Assembly (NCBI RefSeq): GCF_900105785.1
Contig: NZ_LT629799.1
Location: 3,782,001-3,846,000, forward strand
DNA: 64,000 nt
From: Microlunatus sagamiharensis
Lineage (GTDB): Bacteria; Actinomycetota; Actinomycetes; Propionibacteriales; Propionibacteriaceae
Reading direction: 5' to 3'
Part shown: piece after piece, positions 27,373 through 36,195 of the stretch
Position numbering within the stretch: position 1 is the stretch's first letter
Layout: every line of letters begins with the position of its first letter
Position numbers and translations under genes: made by a program
Notes under the pieces: model-generated
Told to the model about the DNA's origin: nothing
Databases searched by the model: none
Seen by the model: only the letters and a program-made list of their open reading frames with translations

Positions 27373-27389
27373 CACTACTCAACGTAGTA
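27373..27389. promoter_or_regulatory. Palindrome in the DJ-1/SPL divergent promoter region
   Basis: CACTAC (27373-27378) and GTAGTA (27384-27389) pair with one mismatch across a 5-base centre. TACTAC/GTAGTA-like dyads are known from BlaI/CopY-type repressor sites; no such regulator is in the window, so the assignment is only a suggestion. Confidence 0.35.
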
Positions 27390-27449
27390 GGGCGCGAAAC
27401 GTCGCTGCGGTGCGTCTCCGCAGGGCCCCGGCGGGTAACCCTGGGCACG

Positions 27450-28544
27450 ATGACGAGCCCCACGACCACGAACGCCCGACGGGACCCGCAGCCGCTGCTC
27501 GACGTCACGCGGATCTACGCCGAGCCGGACGCGCTCGCCTCACCGCGCGGGCGGCAGGTGGCGGCCCGCTGGCCCGACGCCGAGGTCGTCGAGGTCGCGA
27601 GCCACTGGCGTATCCCCGAGCTGCACGGCGACGAGCACAACGTCCGTCGCTGGGTGCGCATCAAGCGCGAGGCGCTCGTGCTCGGGGTGCTCAAGACGGT
27701 GCGCACCCGGCCCAACGGCCGCTCGGCCGACTTCATCGCGCCGTCCACGAGCAACGGCTGCGCGATGGCCTGCGCCTACTGCTACGTCCCGCGGCACAAG
27801 GGCTACAGCAACCCGATCACGGTCTTCACCAACATCGACCAGATCACCGCGCACCTCGTGCGCCACGCGGCCAAGCAGGGCACCAAGCCCGAGCCCAACC
27901 AGTGCGACCCGACCGACTGGGTCTACGACCTCGGCGAGAACAGCGACTGCAGCGTCGACGCGATGATCAGCGACAACGTGGCCGACCTGATCGGCACCTT
28001 TCGCGACCTGCCGAACGCCAAGGCGTCCTTCGCGACCAAGTACGTGAACCGCGACCTGCTCGACCTCGACCCGCAGGGGCGTACGCGGGCCCGCTTCTCC
28101 CTCATGCCGGCGGACACGGCCAAGCTGCTCGACATCCGTACGAGCCCGATGGCCGAGCGGCTGGCCGCGCTCGACGACTTCGTTGAGGCGGGCTACGAGG
28201 TCCACGTGAACTTCTCGCCCGTCGTCGTCGAGGACGGCTGGCTCGCGCGCTGGGCCGACCTGCTCGACGCGCTCGGCGACGCGACGTCGGAGCGCACGAA
28301 GGCGCAGGTGGCCTGCGAGGTGATCTTCCTGACGCACAACGAGCAGCTGCACCAGGTCAACCTCGGCTGGCACCCCCAGGCCGAGGAGGTGCTGTGGCAG
28401 CCGCGACTGCAGGAGACGAAGCGCTCGCAGAACGGCCAGCTCAACGTCCGCTACGCGTGGCGGGCCAAGCAGGGCTACGTCGAGCAGCTCCTCGCCCTGA
28501 TCGAGGAGCGCGCCCCCTGGTGCACCGTCCGGTACGCCTTCTGA
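27450..28544 (+). CDS. SPL-type radical SAM protein (spore photoproduct lyase family), 364 aa
   Basis: NGCAMACAYCYVPRHKG carries the CxxxCxxC motif that binds the [4Fe-4S] cluster and SAM. The rest, including FTNIDQI, ENSDCSVDAMISDN, ASFATKYVNRDLL and VHVNFSPVVV, follows the spore photoproduct lyase family pattern. True lyases repair spore DNA photoproducts, but non-sporulating actinomycetes carry relatives of unknown function; this is probably one of those. A cysteine near the end (APWCTVRYAF) may have a role in radical transfer. ATG 27450 has only a weak ribosome site. A long inverted repeat begins right after the stop. Confidence 0.85.
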   Translation: MTSPTTTNARRDPQPLLDVTRIYAEPDALASPRGRQVAARWPDAEVVEVASHWRIPELHGDEHNVRRWVRIKREALVLGVLKTVRTRPNGRSADFIAPSTSNGCAMACAYCYVPRHKGYSNPITVFTNIDQITAHLVRHAAKQGTKPEPNQCDPTDWVYDLGENSDCSVDAMISDNVADLIGTFRDLPNAKASFATKYVNRDLLDLDPQGRTRARFSLMPADTAKLLDIRTSPMAERLAALDDFVEAGYEVHVNFSPVVVEDGWLARWADLLDALGDATSERTKAQVACEVIFLTHNEQLHQVNLGWHPQAEEVLWQPRLQETKRSQNGQLNVRYAWRAKQGYVEQLLALIEERAPWCTVRYAF

Positions 28545-28647
28545 GCCCTTCGACGAGCTCAGTGATCGTGGTCGGCTCCGCGACCTGCTCGCGAGCCACG
28601 CTGCCGGCGCCTGAGCCCAGCCACGATCTCTGAGCCGGTCGAAGGGC
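28545..28647. repeat. Long imperfect inverted repeat (27-base arms)
   Basis: Arms 28545-28571 and 28621-28647 match in 24 of 27 positions when one is reversed and complemented; the ends are GCCCTTCGAC/GTCGAAGGGC. The loop is 49 bases. It begins directly after the SPL stop codon. Its form, and the CCCTTCGAC termini, suggest a REP/MITE-like dispersed element; it may also act as a terminator. Confidence 0.8.
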
Positions 28648-28689
28648 GGGGCCGCGCGGAGCGGTAGCCCCGCTCGTTAGCCTGAACCC

Positions 28690-29835
28690 GTGCCCGACGA
28701 CGTCCACAGGTTCAGGGCCGCGCACGTCGTGACCCCGGACGGGGTCCTGGACGACGCGGTCGTCGAGGTCCGCGGCGAGCGGGTCGCCGCGGTGCACGCC
28801 AACGCCTGGGACGAGCGCGCCGAGCGCCTCGGCGGCTGGGTGGTCCCCGGCTTCGTCGACACCCACGTGCACGGCGGCGGCGGGCACGACTACGCCAGCG
28901 CCGACCCCGACGAGGTCCTCGCGGCCCGCGACTTCCACGCCCGCCACGGCACCACGACGACCTTCGCCAGCCTCGTGACCGCCTCGGTCGACGACCTGTG
29001 CGCGCAGCTCGACGTGCTGGCCGACCTCGTCGAGGACGGCCACCTCGCCGGCGCGCACCTCGAGGGGCCGTTCCTCTCCGCGCAGCAGCCGGGCGCCCAC
29101 GAACCCTCCCTGCTCCGCGCCCCCGACCCCGAGTCGGTGGACCGGCTGGTCGAGGCCGGCCGTGGGTGCCTGCGGCTGGTCACCCTCGCCCCCGAGCTGC
29201 GCGGCGGGCTCGACGCCGTACGCCGGTTCGTCGCCGCCGGCGTCCACGTCGCCGTCGGCCACACCGCGGCCGACGACGCGATGCTCGTCCGGGCCCTCGA
29301 GGCCGGCGCCGACGTCGGCACGCACGTCTTCAACGCGATGTCGCCCATCCACCACCGCAAGTCGGGTCCCGTGCCGCGGCTGCTGACCGACCCGCACGTG
29401 GCGGCCGAGCTGATCGCCGACGGCTTCCACGTCGCCCCCGAGGTGCTGACCATGGCGCTGGGCGCAGCGGGCCCGGAGGGCGTCGTCCTCGTCACCGACG
29501 CGATGGTCGCGGCGGGCATGCCCGACGGCCCGTACACCCTCGGCAGCCTCGACGTGCAGGTCACCGACGGCCAGGCCCGCCTGGTCGGGGCCGACGGCGA
29601 GCCGGGAGCGATCGCGGGCTCGACGCTGACCACCGGCCGCGCCTTCGGCCTGGTCGCCTCGCTGACGCACGACCTGGCCGCCGCCGCGCGCGTCGCCTCG
29701 ACGAACGCGGCCCGGCACTACGGGCTCGACGCCGGCACCGTCAGCGCCGGCGGGCCGGCCGACCTCTGCCTGGTCGACGACGCCGGTGCCCTGCAGCGCG
29801 TGATGCTCCGCGGGCGCTGGCTCGAGACCGCGTGA
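28690..29835 (+). CDS. nagA: N-acetylglucosamine-6-phosphate deacetylase
   Basis: NagA removes acetate from GlcNAc-6-phosphate in the cytoplasm. The amidohydrolase landmarks are all present: VVPGFVDTHVHGGGG (first metal histidines), AHLEGPFLS with the metal-binding glutamate, VGHTAADD histidine, a THVFNAMSPIHHR loop and LVTDAM with the catalytic aspartate. At 381 residues the length is normal. It opens an operon with the acyltransferase-like gene, the GH3 hexosaminidase and nagB, and its stop overlaps the next GTG. The start is GTG 28690. Confidence 0.95.
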   Translation: MPDDVHRFRAAHVVTPDGVLDDAVVEVRGERVAAVHANAWDERAERLGGWVVPGFVDTHVHGGGGHDYASADPDEVLAARDFHARHGTTTTFASLVTASVDDLCAQLDVLADLVEDGHLAGAHLEGPFLSAQQPGAHEPSLLRAPDPESVDRLVEAGRGCLRLVTLAPELRGGLDAVRRFVAAGVHVAVGHTAADDAMLVRALEAGADVGTHVFNAMSPIHHRKSGPVPRLLTDPHVAAELIADGFHVAPEVLTMALGAAGPEGVVLVTDAMVAAGMPDGPYTLGSLDVQVTDGQARLVGADGEPGAIAGSTLTTGRAFGLVASLTHDLAAAARVASTNAARHYGLDAGTVSAGGPADLCLVDDAGALQRVMLRGRWLETA

Positions 29836-30797
29836 GCGAGCCCGAGCCGTTCGAGGGCGTGGCCGTGCCGGACGTCCGCGCGCAGCTGAGCGCGCCGGAC
29901 CTGGCCGACCGGCTCGAGGAGCTGGGGTTCCGGGGGCCGGACGTGCCCGACGCGCTCGCCCTGGCCCGGTCCGTGCTCGACCGCCCGGACCATCTCGCCG
30001 TGGTCGAGGAGGCGGTGCGACGCCTGTCCGCGCACGTCGGCACCCTGCCGGCCCACGAGGGCGACGACGTCTGGGCCGGGCTCGACCTGCGTACGCACGA
30101 CGAGCACGACGAGGGCGGCGGGCTGGCCGCGCTGGCCCTGCTCGCCTCTGCGCCGGCGCTCGCCGCCTTCCACGCCTCGCGCGGGGTGCCCGAGGACGTG
30201 TCCGCCGCGACGCTCGCCGACCTGGGGCAGCAGGTGTGGGTCCACCGCCTGGTCAGCGGGAGGTTCGGGCTCTACTCCTACGCCTGGGAGACCGGCTGGG
30301 TCTGGTCGGGCGCGCTCTACCGGCTCGGTCGGCTGCAGTTCTCGCTCGAGGAGGGCACCCGGGTCGACGGCGGCGGCCGCGAGCTCGTGTGCTCCACCCA
30401 CATCCCGCGCGGCGACGGCCTGCGCCCGGCCGACGTCGACGCCTCCCTGGCGCGCGCCCTGCCCTTCTTCGCCCGGCACTTCCCGGAGGCCGGCCCGCTC
30501 GAGGTGCACTGCCTGAGCTGGATGCTCGACCCGCGCCTGCCCGAGCTCCTGCCCGGGACCAACGTGGCGCACTTCCAGCAGCGTTGGCAGGTGTACGGCG
30601 AGGAGCGCGACGCCGACGAGGACGCGCTCTTCTTCGGCTTCGCCCGGCGTGGGCGGCCCGACCCGGCCGAGCTCGAGGCGACCACCTCGCTGCAGCGCGC
30701 GATCCTGTCGGTCTGGCGCGCGGGCGGCCACTGGCGCCTGGGCGAGGGCCGGCTGGCGGCCGGGCCCGGGGGAGAGCCCGAGAGAGAGGACGCGTGA
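29832..30797 (+). CDS. Acyltransferase domain-containing protein of unknown role, 321 aa
   Basis: The protein matches the type annotated as 'acyltransferase domain-containing' in actinomycetes: a helical N-terminal half (LADRLEELGFRGPDVPDALALARSVL) and a GNAT-like C-terminal half (YRLGRLQFSLEEG, ELVCSTHIPRGDGLRPADVDASL, LEVHCLSWMLDPRLPELL). No precise substrate is known to me. It is translationally coupled on both sides (GTGA overlaps with nagA before and the hexosaminidase after), so it very likely acts in the same amino-sugar salvage route, perhaps on a sugar or muropeptide amine; that is inference. Confidence 0.8.
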   Translation: MSEPEPFEGVAVPDVRAQLSAPDLADRLEELGFRGPDVPDALALARSVLDRPDHLAVVEEAVRRLSAHVGTLPAHEGDDVWAGLDLRTHDEHDEGGGLAALALLASAPALAAFHASRGVPEDVSAATLADLGQQVWVHRLVSGRFGLYSYAWETGWVWSGALYRLGRLQFSLEEGTRVDGGGRELVCSTHIPRGDGLRPADVDASLARALPFFARHFPEAGPLEVHCLSWMLDPRLPELLPGTNVAHFQQRWQVYGEERDADEDALFFGFARRGRPDPAELEATTSLQRAILSVWRAGGHWRLGEGRLAAGPGGEPEREDA

Positions 30798-32227
30798 GCG
30801 TGGAGGTCCTGCCCACCCTGCTGCCCGGCTTCTCGGGCACCGAGCTCCCGGACTGGCTGTGCGCGCGGCTGCGGGCCGGGCTCGGCGGCGTCTGCCTCTT
30901 CGCCCGCAACATCGCGGGCCACGACCAGCTCGCCGCCCTGACCGCCGAGATCCGCGCGGCGAACCCGGACGCGGTCGTCGCGCTCGACGAGGAGGGCGGC
31001 GACGTCACCCGGCTCTTCGCCGACGCCGGCTCGCCCTTCCCCGGCAACGCCGTCCTCGGGCGGATCGACGACCTCGACCTGACCCGCGCGGTCGCGGCCG
31101 AGGTGGGCTGGGCGCTGCGGCGCACGGGCTGCACCATGACCTTCGCCCCGGACGTCGACGTGAACAGCAACCCTGACAACCCCGTGATCGGCGTCCGCAG
31201 TCTCGGCCCGCACGCCGACCTCGTCGCCCGGCACGGCGTCGCCTGGGTCGAGGGCCTCCAGGCCACCGGCGTCGACGGCTGCGCCAAGCACTTCCCGGGC
31301 CACGGCGACACGGGCACGGACAGCCACCTCGCGCTCCCCGTCGTCGACCGGTCCCTGGCTGAACTGCGGGAGCGCGAGCTCGTGCCGTTCGTCGCCGCGG
31401 CCCGCGCCGGCGTCCGGGCGGTCATGACGTCGCACATCCTGCTGCCGCAGGTCGACCTCGACGAGCCCGCGACGTTCAGCCGCCGCGTCCTCATCGGGCT
31501 GCTCCGCGAGGAGCTGGGCTTCGACGGCGTCGTGGTCACCGACGCGCTCGACATGGCCGGCGCGGCGAGCCCGGGCGGCCTGCCCGAGAGCGCCGTGCGC
31601 GCGCTCGCGGCGGGCTGCGACCTGCTCTGCCTCGGCAACGACAACACCGCCGAGCAGGTCGACGCCATCGTGGCGGGCGTGGAGGCCGCCGTCGCCGACG
31701 GCCGTCTGGACGAGGAGCGGCTGGCCGAGGCCGTGCGCCGGGTCACGGGCCTCGCGCAGGACCGCCCGTCACCCGAGGTCCCGGCGAGGTCGACCGAGGC
31801 GGCGCTGGCGGACCTCCTGACCGACGAGGCGGTCTCTGCGACCTTCGACCTCGCCCCGCGGGCGCTCGACTGGTGCCGCCGGGCGCGGGACGGGTTGGTC
31901 GCCGTGCGCCTCGAGGACACCCCGAACATCGCCGTCGGGGTCGTCCCCTGGGGACCCGACCTCGCCGACGTGCCGACGCTGGTGCTGCACCCCGACGACC
32001 CGCTCGACCTCGCCGGACTGCCCGACCTCCCGGTGCTGGTCCTCGGGCGTGACGTGCACCGGCACCCGTGGGCGCGCGAGGTGGTCGACGTCCTGTGCCG
32101 CGAGCGCGACACGCTCGTCGCCGAGCTGGGCTGGCCCGCGCCCGACCGCGCGTACGCCGACGTCGCGACCTACGGCGCCTCCCGGCCGGTCGGAGCCGCG
32201 CTGCTGGCTCGGCTCCGCCTCCACTAG
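30794..32227 (+). CDS. Glycoside hydrolase family 3 beta-N-acetylhexosaminidase (NagZ-like), 477 aa
   Basis: The GH3 NagZ signature is clear: VALDEEGGDVTRLF, GCAKHFPGHGDTGTDSH with the acid/base Asp-His pair, and GFDGVVVTDALDM with the nucleophilic aspartate. There is no signal peptide, so it acts in the cytoplasm on imported GlcNAc-anhydroMurNAc or chito-oligomers. About 130 residues follow the catalytic barrel, more than in short NagZ. It sits between the acyltransferase-like gene and nagB, giving the order needed for release, deacetylation and deamination of GlcNAc. GTG 30794 is coupled to the previous stop. Confidence 0.92.
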   Translation: MSVEVLPTLLPGFSGTELPDWLCARLRAGLGGVCLFARNIAGHDQLAALTAEIRAANPDAVVALDEEGGDVTRLFADAGSPFPGNAVLGRIDDLDLTRAVAAEVGWALRRTGCTMTFAPDVDVNSNPDNPVIGVRSLGPHADLVARHGVAWVEGLQATGVDGCAKHFPGHGDTGTDSHLALPVVDRSLAELRERELVPFVAAARAGVRAVMTSHILLPQVDLDEPATFSRRVLIGLLREELGFDGVVVTDALDMAGAASPGGLPESAVRALAAGCDLLCLGNDNTAEQVDAIVAGVEAAVADGRLDEERLAEAVRRVTGLAQDRPSPEVPARSTEAALADLLTDEAVSATFDLAPRALDWCRRARDGLVAVRLEDTPNIAVGVVPWGPDLADVPTLVLHPDDPLDLAGLPDLPVLVLGRDVHRHPWAREVVDVLCRERDTLVAELGWPAPDRAYADVATYGASRPVGAALLARLRLH

Positions 32228-32238
32228 GGTCAACAGCG

Positions 32239-33021
32239 ATGGAGATCGTGATCTTGCCCTCGGCCACCGAGGTCGGCGCGCTGGCGGCGCGCAAGATCGT
32301 CCGCCTCGTGCGCGAGAAGCCCGACGCGGTGCTCGGCCTGGCCACCGGGTCCTCCCCGCTGGCCATCTACGCGGCCCTCGCCGAGCACGTGCGTGACGGT
32401 TCGCTGGACGTGACCGGGGTGAGCGCCTTCGCCCTCGACGAGTACGTCGGCATCCCGGCCGAGCACCCCGAGTCGTACGCGGCCGTCATCCACCGCGAGG
32501 TGACCGCGCCGCTGCACCTCGACCCCGACCGGGTGCAGGTGCCGGACGGCCGGGCCCCCGACCTGGAGGCCGCGGGGGAGCGCTACGAGGACGCGATCCG
32601 CGCCGCGGGCGGTGTCGACCTGCAGATCCTGGGCATCGGCGCGAACGGCCACGTGGGGTTCAACGAGCCCACCTCGTCCTTCGCCTCGCGGACCCGGATC
32701 AAGACCCTCACCGAGCGCACGCGCTCGGACAACGCGCGGTTCTTCGACCGCCCCGACGAGGTGCCGACCCACTGCCTGACGCAGGGCCTCGGGACGATCA
32801 TGGACGCGCGCGAGCTGCTGCTCGTCGCGCAGGGATCGGGCAAGGCGGCGGCCGTGGCCGCCGCCGTCGAGGGACCGGTGACCAGCATGTGCCCGGCCTC
32901 GATCCTGCAGCACCACCGGCGCGCGACGATCATGGTCGACGAGGACGCGGCGGCGGGGCTCACGCTCGGCGACTACTACCGCTGGACGTACGCGAACAAG
33001 CCGGCCTGGCAGCAGTTCTAG
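32239..33021 (+). CDS. nagB: Glucosamine-6-phosphate deaminase
   Basis: NagB turns glucosamine-6-phosphate into fructose-6-phosphate and ammonia. LGLATGSSPLAIY binds the phosphate, FALDEYVG holds the general-base aspartate, and GIGANGHVGFNEP is the family signature with the active-site His. The 260 residues are the normal length. The start is ATG 32239, 11 bases after the hexosaminidase stop. The gene ends 13 bases from a convergent ROK regulator with no obvious terminator between them. Confidence 0.96.
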   Translation: MEIVILPSATEVGALAARKIVRLVREKPDAVLGLATGSSPLAIYAALAEHVRDGSLDVTGVSAFALDEYVGIPAEHPESYAAVIHREVTAPLHLDPDRVQVPDGRAPDLEAAGERYEDAIRAAGGVDLQILGIGANGHVGFNEPTSSFASRTRIKTLTERTRSDNARFFDRPDEVPTHCLTQGLGTIMDARELLLVAQGSGKAAAVAAAVEGPVTSMCPASILQHHRRATIMVDEDAAAGLTLGDYYRWTYANKPAWQQF

Positions 33022-33034
33022 GCGGGCGCGACCC

Positions 33035-34213
33035 TCACCCCAGGGCCCGTAGCCGGTCGTTGACCACGTCCGGGCGCAGCGTGCGGGCGGCGGCGAGCAG
33101 GGCCGCGCCGGTGGCGCCGCTGCGCTCGTCGTGGCGGCCCTCGACGATGCGCAGGTCGTTCGTGGCCAGCGGCAGCGAGTGGGAGTAGACCGAGGCGCGC
33201 ACGCCCGTGAGCAGGTGCGGGCCGGCGCCGCTGAGGCTGCCGCCCACGACGACGACCGCGGGGTTGAGCAGGTTGACCGCGTACGCGATCGCCTGCCCGA
33301 GGGAGCGGCCCGCGGCGCGGAGCAGCGCGACCGCCTCCGGGTCGCCGGCCCGCACGAGGTCCATCGCGTCGCGCGTCGTGCTCACGTCCACCCCGTCTCG
33401 GCGGAGGTCGCGCACGATGCTCCAGCCCGCGGCCAGCGCCTCCACGCAGCCCCGCGCGCCGCAGCGGCACAGGGGCCCGTCCTCGGGCCGCAGCCGGAGG
33501 TGGCCGATGTCGCCCGCCGCCCCGTGCGTGCCGCGGAAGAGCTGGCCGGCGCTGATGATCGCGCTGCCGATGCCCGTGCCCGCCTTGACGAAGAGCACGT
33601 CGTCGTAGTCGCGCCAGGCCTGCCGGTGCTCGGCGAAGCCCAGCACGTTCACGTCGTTCTCCACGACGACCGGGACGTCGAGCTCGGCGCGGATGAGGGC
33701 CTCGATCGGACGCCCCTCCCAGCCGGCCATCACCGAGGGCGAGGCGACCTGGTTCGTCGCGCGGTCGACCGGTGCGGGCACCGAGAGGCCGACGCCGAGC
33801 AGGTCGCGGGTCGAGCGCCCGGTCTCCTCGAGCAGGGCGGCGCCGGTCCGGGTGACCCAGCCGAGGACGGTGCCCGCCCCGGCGGTGACGGGCAGCTCGG
33901 TCAGCCGCTCGGCGACGACGACGCCCGTGAGGTCGGTGAGGAGCAGGCGGACGTGGTCCTCGCCGACGTCGGCGCCCAGGACGGCGTAGCGGTCGCGGTC
34001 GAGGTCGAGCACCCGCGAGGGACGCCCTCCCGAGGGCGCGGCGTTGGCCCCCTCGTGGATCAGGCCGGCGCGGAAGAGGACCTCGAGCCGCTCGGCCAGG
34101 GTCGGGCGGGACATGCCGGTCGCCCGCGCGAGCGAGCTCCGCGTACGGGCCTCGCCGGACGCGATCAGGCCGAGCACCTCGCCGGCGCTGACCCCGACGC
34201 TCAGCGCCGCCAT
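33035..34213 (-). CDS. ROK family transcriptional regulator, 392 aa
   Basis: An N-terminal winged helix (ARTRSSLARATGMSRPTLAERLEVLFRAGL) precedes a ROK sugar-kinase-like domain with ENDVNVLGFAEH, KAGTGIGSAII and the zinc motif CRCGARGCVEA. Such proteins repress sugar genes until a sugar or sugar phosphate binds. It is transcribed together with the small kinase gene upstream (13 bases apart) and divergently from the FrcB-like binding protein, so control of that sugar locus is likely; nagB lies convergent at its other end. Confidence 0.92.
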   Translation of the reverse strand: MAALSVGVSAGEVLGLIASGEARTRSSLARATGMSRPTLAERLEVLFRAGLIHEGANAAPSGGRPSRVLDLDRDRYAVLGADVGEDHVRLLLTDLTGVVVAERLTELPVTAGAGTVLGWVTRTGAALLEETGRSTRDLLGVGLSVPAPVDRATNQVASPSVMAGWEGRPIEALIRAELDVPVVVENDVNVLGFAEHRQAWRDYDDVLFVKAGTGIGSAIISAGQLFRGTHGAAGDIGHLRLRPEDGPLCRCGARGCVEALAAGWSIVRDLRRDGVDVSTTRDAMDLVRAGDPEAVALLRAAGRSLGQAIAYAVNLLNPAVVVVGGSLSGAGPHLLTGVRASVYSHSLPLATNDLRIVEGRHDERSGATGAALLAAARTLRPDVVNDRLRALG

Positions 34214-34226
34214 GCCGCCACCGGTC

Positions 34227-34943
34227 TCACGACGTGATGATCGTCGACGTCAGGCGCAGGACCGCGTCGGCGCGCCCGCGGGTGGTGGCGACGAGCTCGG
34301 CGTTGCGGCCGTCGCTGCCGACCGTGCGCGCGTACGCCTCCTCCGGGCTCCGCCCGAAGCGCTCGTGCCGCGCGACGAGCCGGTCGACGCGGACGTCCTC
34401 GCCGGGCTCGAGGAACCAGCACTCGTCGAGCAGGTCGCGGACGCGGGCCCAGTCGCCGTCGGTGGCCAGCAGGTAGTTGCCCTCGGTGACGACGAGCGGG
34501 ATCTCGGCGGGGACGGGCTGCGCCGACCCGATGGACTCCTCGAGGCCGCGGTCGAAGACGGGGGCGTAGACGACGGCGTCGGTGCGGGCCCGCAGCCGCT
34601 CGAGCAGGTGGACGTAGCCGGCGGAGTCGAAGGTGTCGATCGCGCCCTTGCGCTCGCGCCGCCCGAGCCGGGTGAGCTCGTCGTCGCGCAGGTGGAAGCC
34701 GTCCATCCCGACCAGCACGGCCTGGCCCGGCGGCAGCGCGGCGACCACGGCCTCGGCGAGCGTGGACTTGCCGGCGCCCGGGGCCCCGGTGATGCCCAGG
34801 AAGGAGCGCCGGCCCTCGACCAGCAGCCCCCGGGCGCGCTCGACCAGGACCTCGACCGTGCAGCTCTCGGCGGCGCGCGCCTCGGCTCGGAGCGCCTCGT
34901 CCCCGGGAGCCTCAGCGGCCGGGGAAGCGGGGGTTGCGGACAT
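34227..34943 (-). CDS. P-loop nucleoside/sugar kinase family protein, 238 aa
   Basis: FLGITGAPGAGKSTLAEAV is a Walker A motif, GMDGFHL the following acidic strand, and VVTEGNYLLA the Walker B-like region typical of the uridine-kinase/pantothenate-kinase-like group. Relatives next to fructose-type ABC genes (FrcK) are thought to phosphorylate the imported sugar. It is divergent from a FrcB-like binding-protein gene and adjacent to a ROK regulator, which supports a sugar-kinase role over nucleosides. ATG 34943 has AGAGG nine bases upstream; ATG 34952 and TTG 34964 are alternative starts. Confidence 0.8.
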   Translation of the reverse strand: MSATPASPAAEAPGDEALRAEARAAESCTVEVLVERARGLLVEGRRSFLGITGAPGAGKSTLAEAVVAALPPGQAVLVGMDGFHLRDDELTRLGRRERKGAIDTFDSAGYVHLLERLRARTDAVVYAPVFDRGLEESIGSAQPVPAEIPLVVTEGNYLLATDGDWARVRDLLDECWFLEPGEDVRVDRLVARHERFGRSPEEAYARTVGSDGRNAELVATTRGRADAVLRLTSTIITS

Positions 34944-35038
34944 CCGGACCATCCTCTCGTCCAAATCGTTACGCCAGGTGCTGGACGTATGGGGGTCAAC
35001 TTAGGTAAGAATACCGGCAAAAGCCACCAGGAGGATCA

Positions 35039-36157
35039 ATGCACCGTCGCTTGTCTCCCGTCCGCCGCGGGCTCGCCCCGCTCGCCCTGCTCGCCACCGG
35101 CGTGCTCGCCCTGACCGCCTGCGGCGGCTCGTCGGCCGCCCCCGGCGCCGACGGCAGCGCCGGCTCCGGCGGCGACAAGCCCGTCGCCGTCACGCTGATC
35201 ACCAAGGACTCGATCAACCCGTTCTGGATCGCCATGCAGAACGGCGCCAAGGAGTCGTCCTCGAAGAACAACGTCGACCTCACCATCGCCGCGGGCAAGG
35301 AGGACGGCGACGAGGACGGCCAGGTCGAGGCCATCGAGGCCGCCGTGTCGCGCGGCGACCAGGGCATCCTGATCACGCCCAACGGTCCCGGCGTCAACAC
35401 CGCGATCGAGAACGCGCGCAAGCAGGGCCTCTACGTGATCGCGCTCGACACCCCGCCCGAGCCCGCGGACGTCGTCGACATCACCTTCGCCACCGACAAC
35501 TTCACGGCGGGCGAGGAGATCGGCAAGTGGGCCGCGGCCCAGATGGACGGCAAGAAGGCCACGATCGCGCTGCTCGACGCCTTCAACGACAAGATCATCT
35601 CCGTCGACTACAACCGGGACCAGGGCTTCCTGACCGGCATGGGGATCGACACCAAGGACAAGACCAAGAACGGCGACGAGGACAAGACGGGCACCTACAC
35701 CGGCGGCAAGGGCGGCGACTACGAGATCGTCTGCAACGAGCCGACCAAGGGCGCGCAGGACGGCGGCAAGTCGGCCATGGAGGCCTGCCTGTCGAAGAAC
35801 TCCGACATCAACCTGGTCTACACGCTGAACGAGCCGGGTGCGGCCGGTGCCGCGGACGCGCTCAAGGCCGCGGGCAAGAGCGGCGTGACCATCGTCTCGG
35901 TCGACGGCGGCTGCCAGGGCGTCGAGAACGTCAAGAACGGCACCATCGGCGCCACCTCGCAGCAGTACCCGCTCAAGATGGCCGAGCTCGGCGTCGACGC
36001 GATCGCCAAGATCGCCCGCGGCGGCGAGAAGCCGGCCGTGACCCCGGGCCTCGACTTCTACGACACCGGCGTCAAGCTCGTCACCGACAAGCCGGTCGAC
36101 GGTCTCGACAGCATCGACACCACCGAGGGCCTGAACCTCTGCTGGGGCGAGAAGTAG
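35039..36157 (+). CDS. Sugar ABC transporter substrate-binding lipoprotein, FrcB-like, 372 aa
   Basis: A lipoprotein signal ends in the lipobox LTAC at about residue 27. The mature part is a Peripla_BP_4 periplasmic-binding domain with VTLITKDSINPFWIAMQNGAK, AVSRGDQGILITPNGPGVN, VIALDTPPEP and ITFATDNFTAGEEIG, the pattern of fructose/ribose-type (CUT2) binders. A strong ribosome site (AGGAGG) precedes ATG 35039. No permease or ATPase gene follows it on this strand; the only CUT2 membrane and ATPase genes here belong to the opposite-strand operon. It therefore looks like an orphan binder, perhaps sharing that transporter. Confidence 0.9.
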   Translation: MHRRLSPVRRGLAPLALLATGVLALTACGGSSAAPGADGSAGSGGDKPVAVTLITKDSINPFWIAMQNGAKESSSKNNVDLTIAAGKEDGDEDGQVEAIEAAVSRGDQGILITPNGPGVNTAIENARKQGLYVIALDTPPEPADVVDITFATDNFTAGEEIGKWAAAQMDGKKATIALLDAFNDKIISVDYNRDQGFLTGMGIDTKDKTKNGDEDKTGTYTGGKGGDYEIVCNEPTKGAQDGGKSAMEACLSKNSDINLVYTLNEPGAAGAADALKAAGKSGVTIVSVDGGCQGVENVKNGTIGATSQQYPLKMAELGVDAIAKIARGGEKPAVTPGLDFYDTGVKLVTDKPVDGLDSIDTTEGLNLCWGEK

Positions 36158-36195
36158 CCCCGGGTCGCGACCGGCAGCCCCACCCCTGAGCCCGC

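Noticed and set aside
34970-35012. Possible -35/-10 pair and a CCAG-GTG-CTGG dyad before the FrcB-like gene
   Set aside because: TAAGAAT (35006-35012) could be a -10 element, but no -35 match at good spacing and the dyad is only four bases per arm.
35039-36157. Stretches of D, K, E and G codons in the FrcB-like protein as signs of foreign DNA
   Set aside because: Acidic, lysine-bearing loops are common in secreted binding proteins, and codon use otherwise matches the neighbours.
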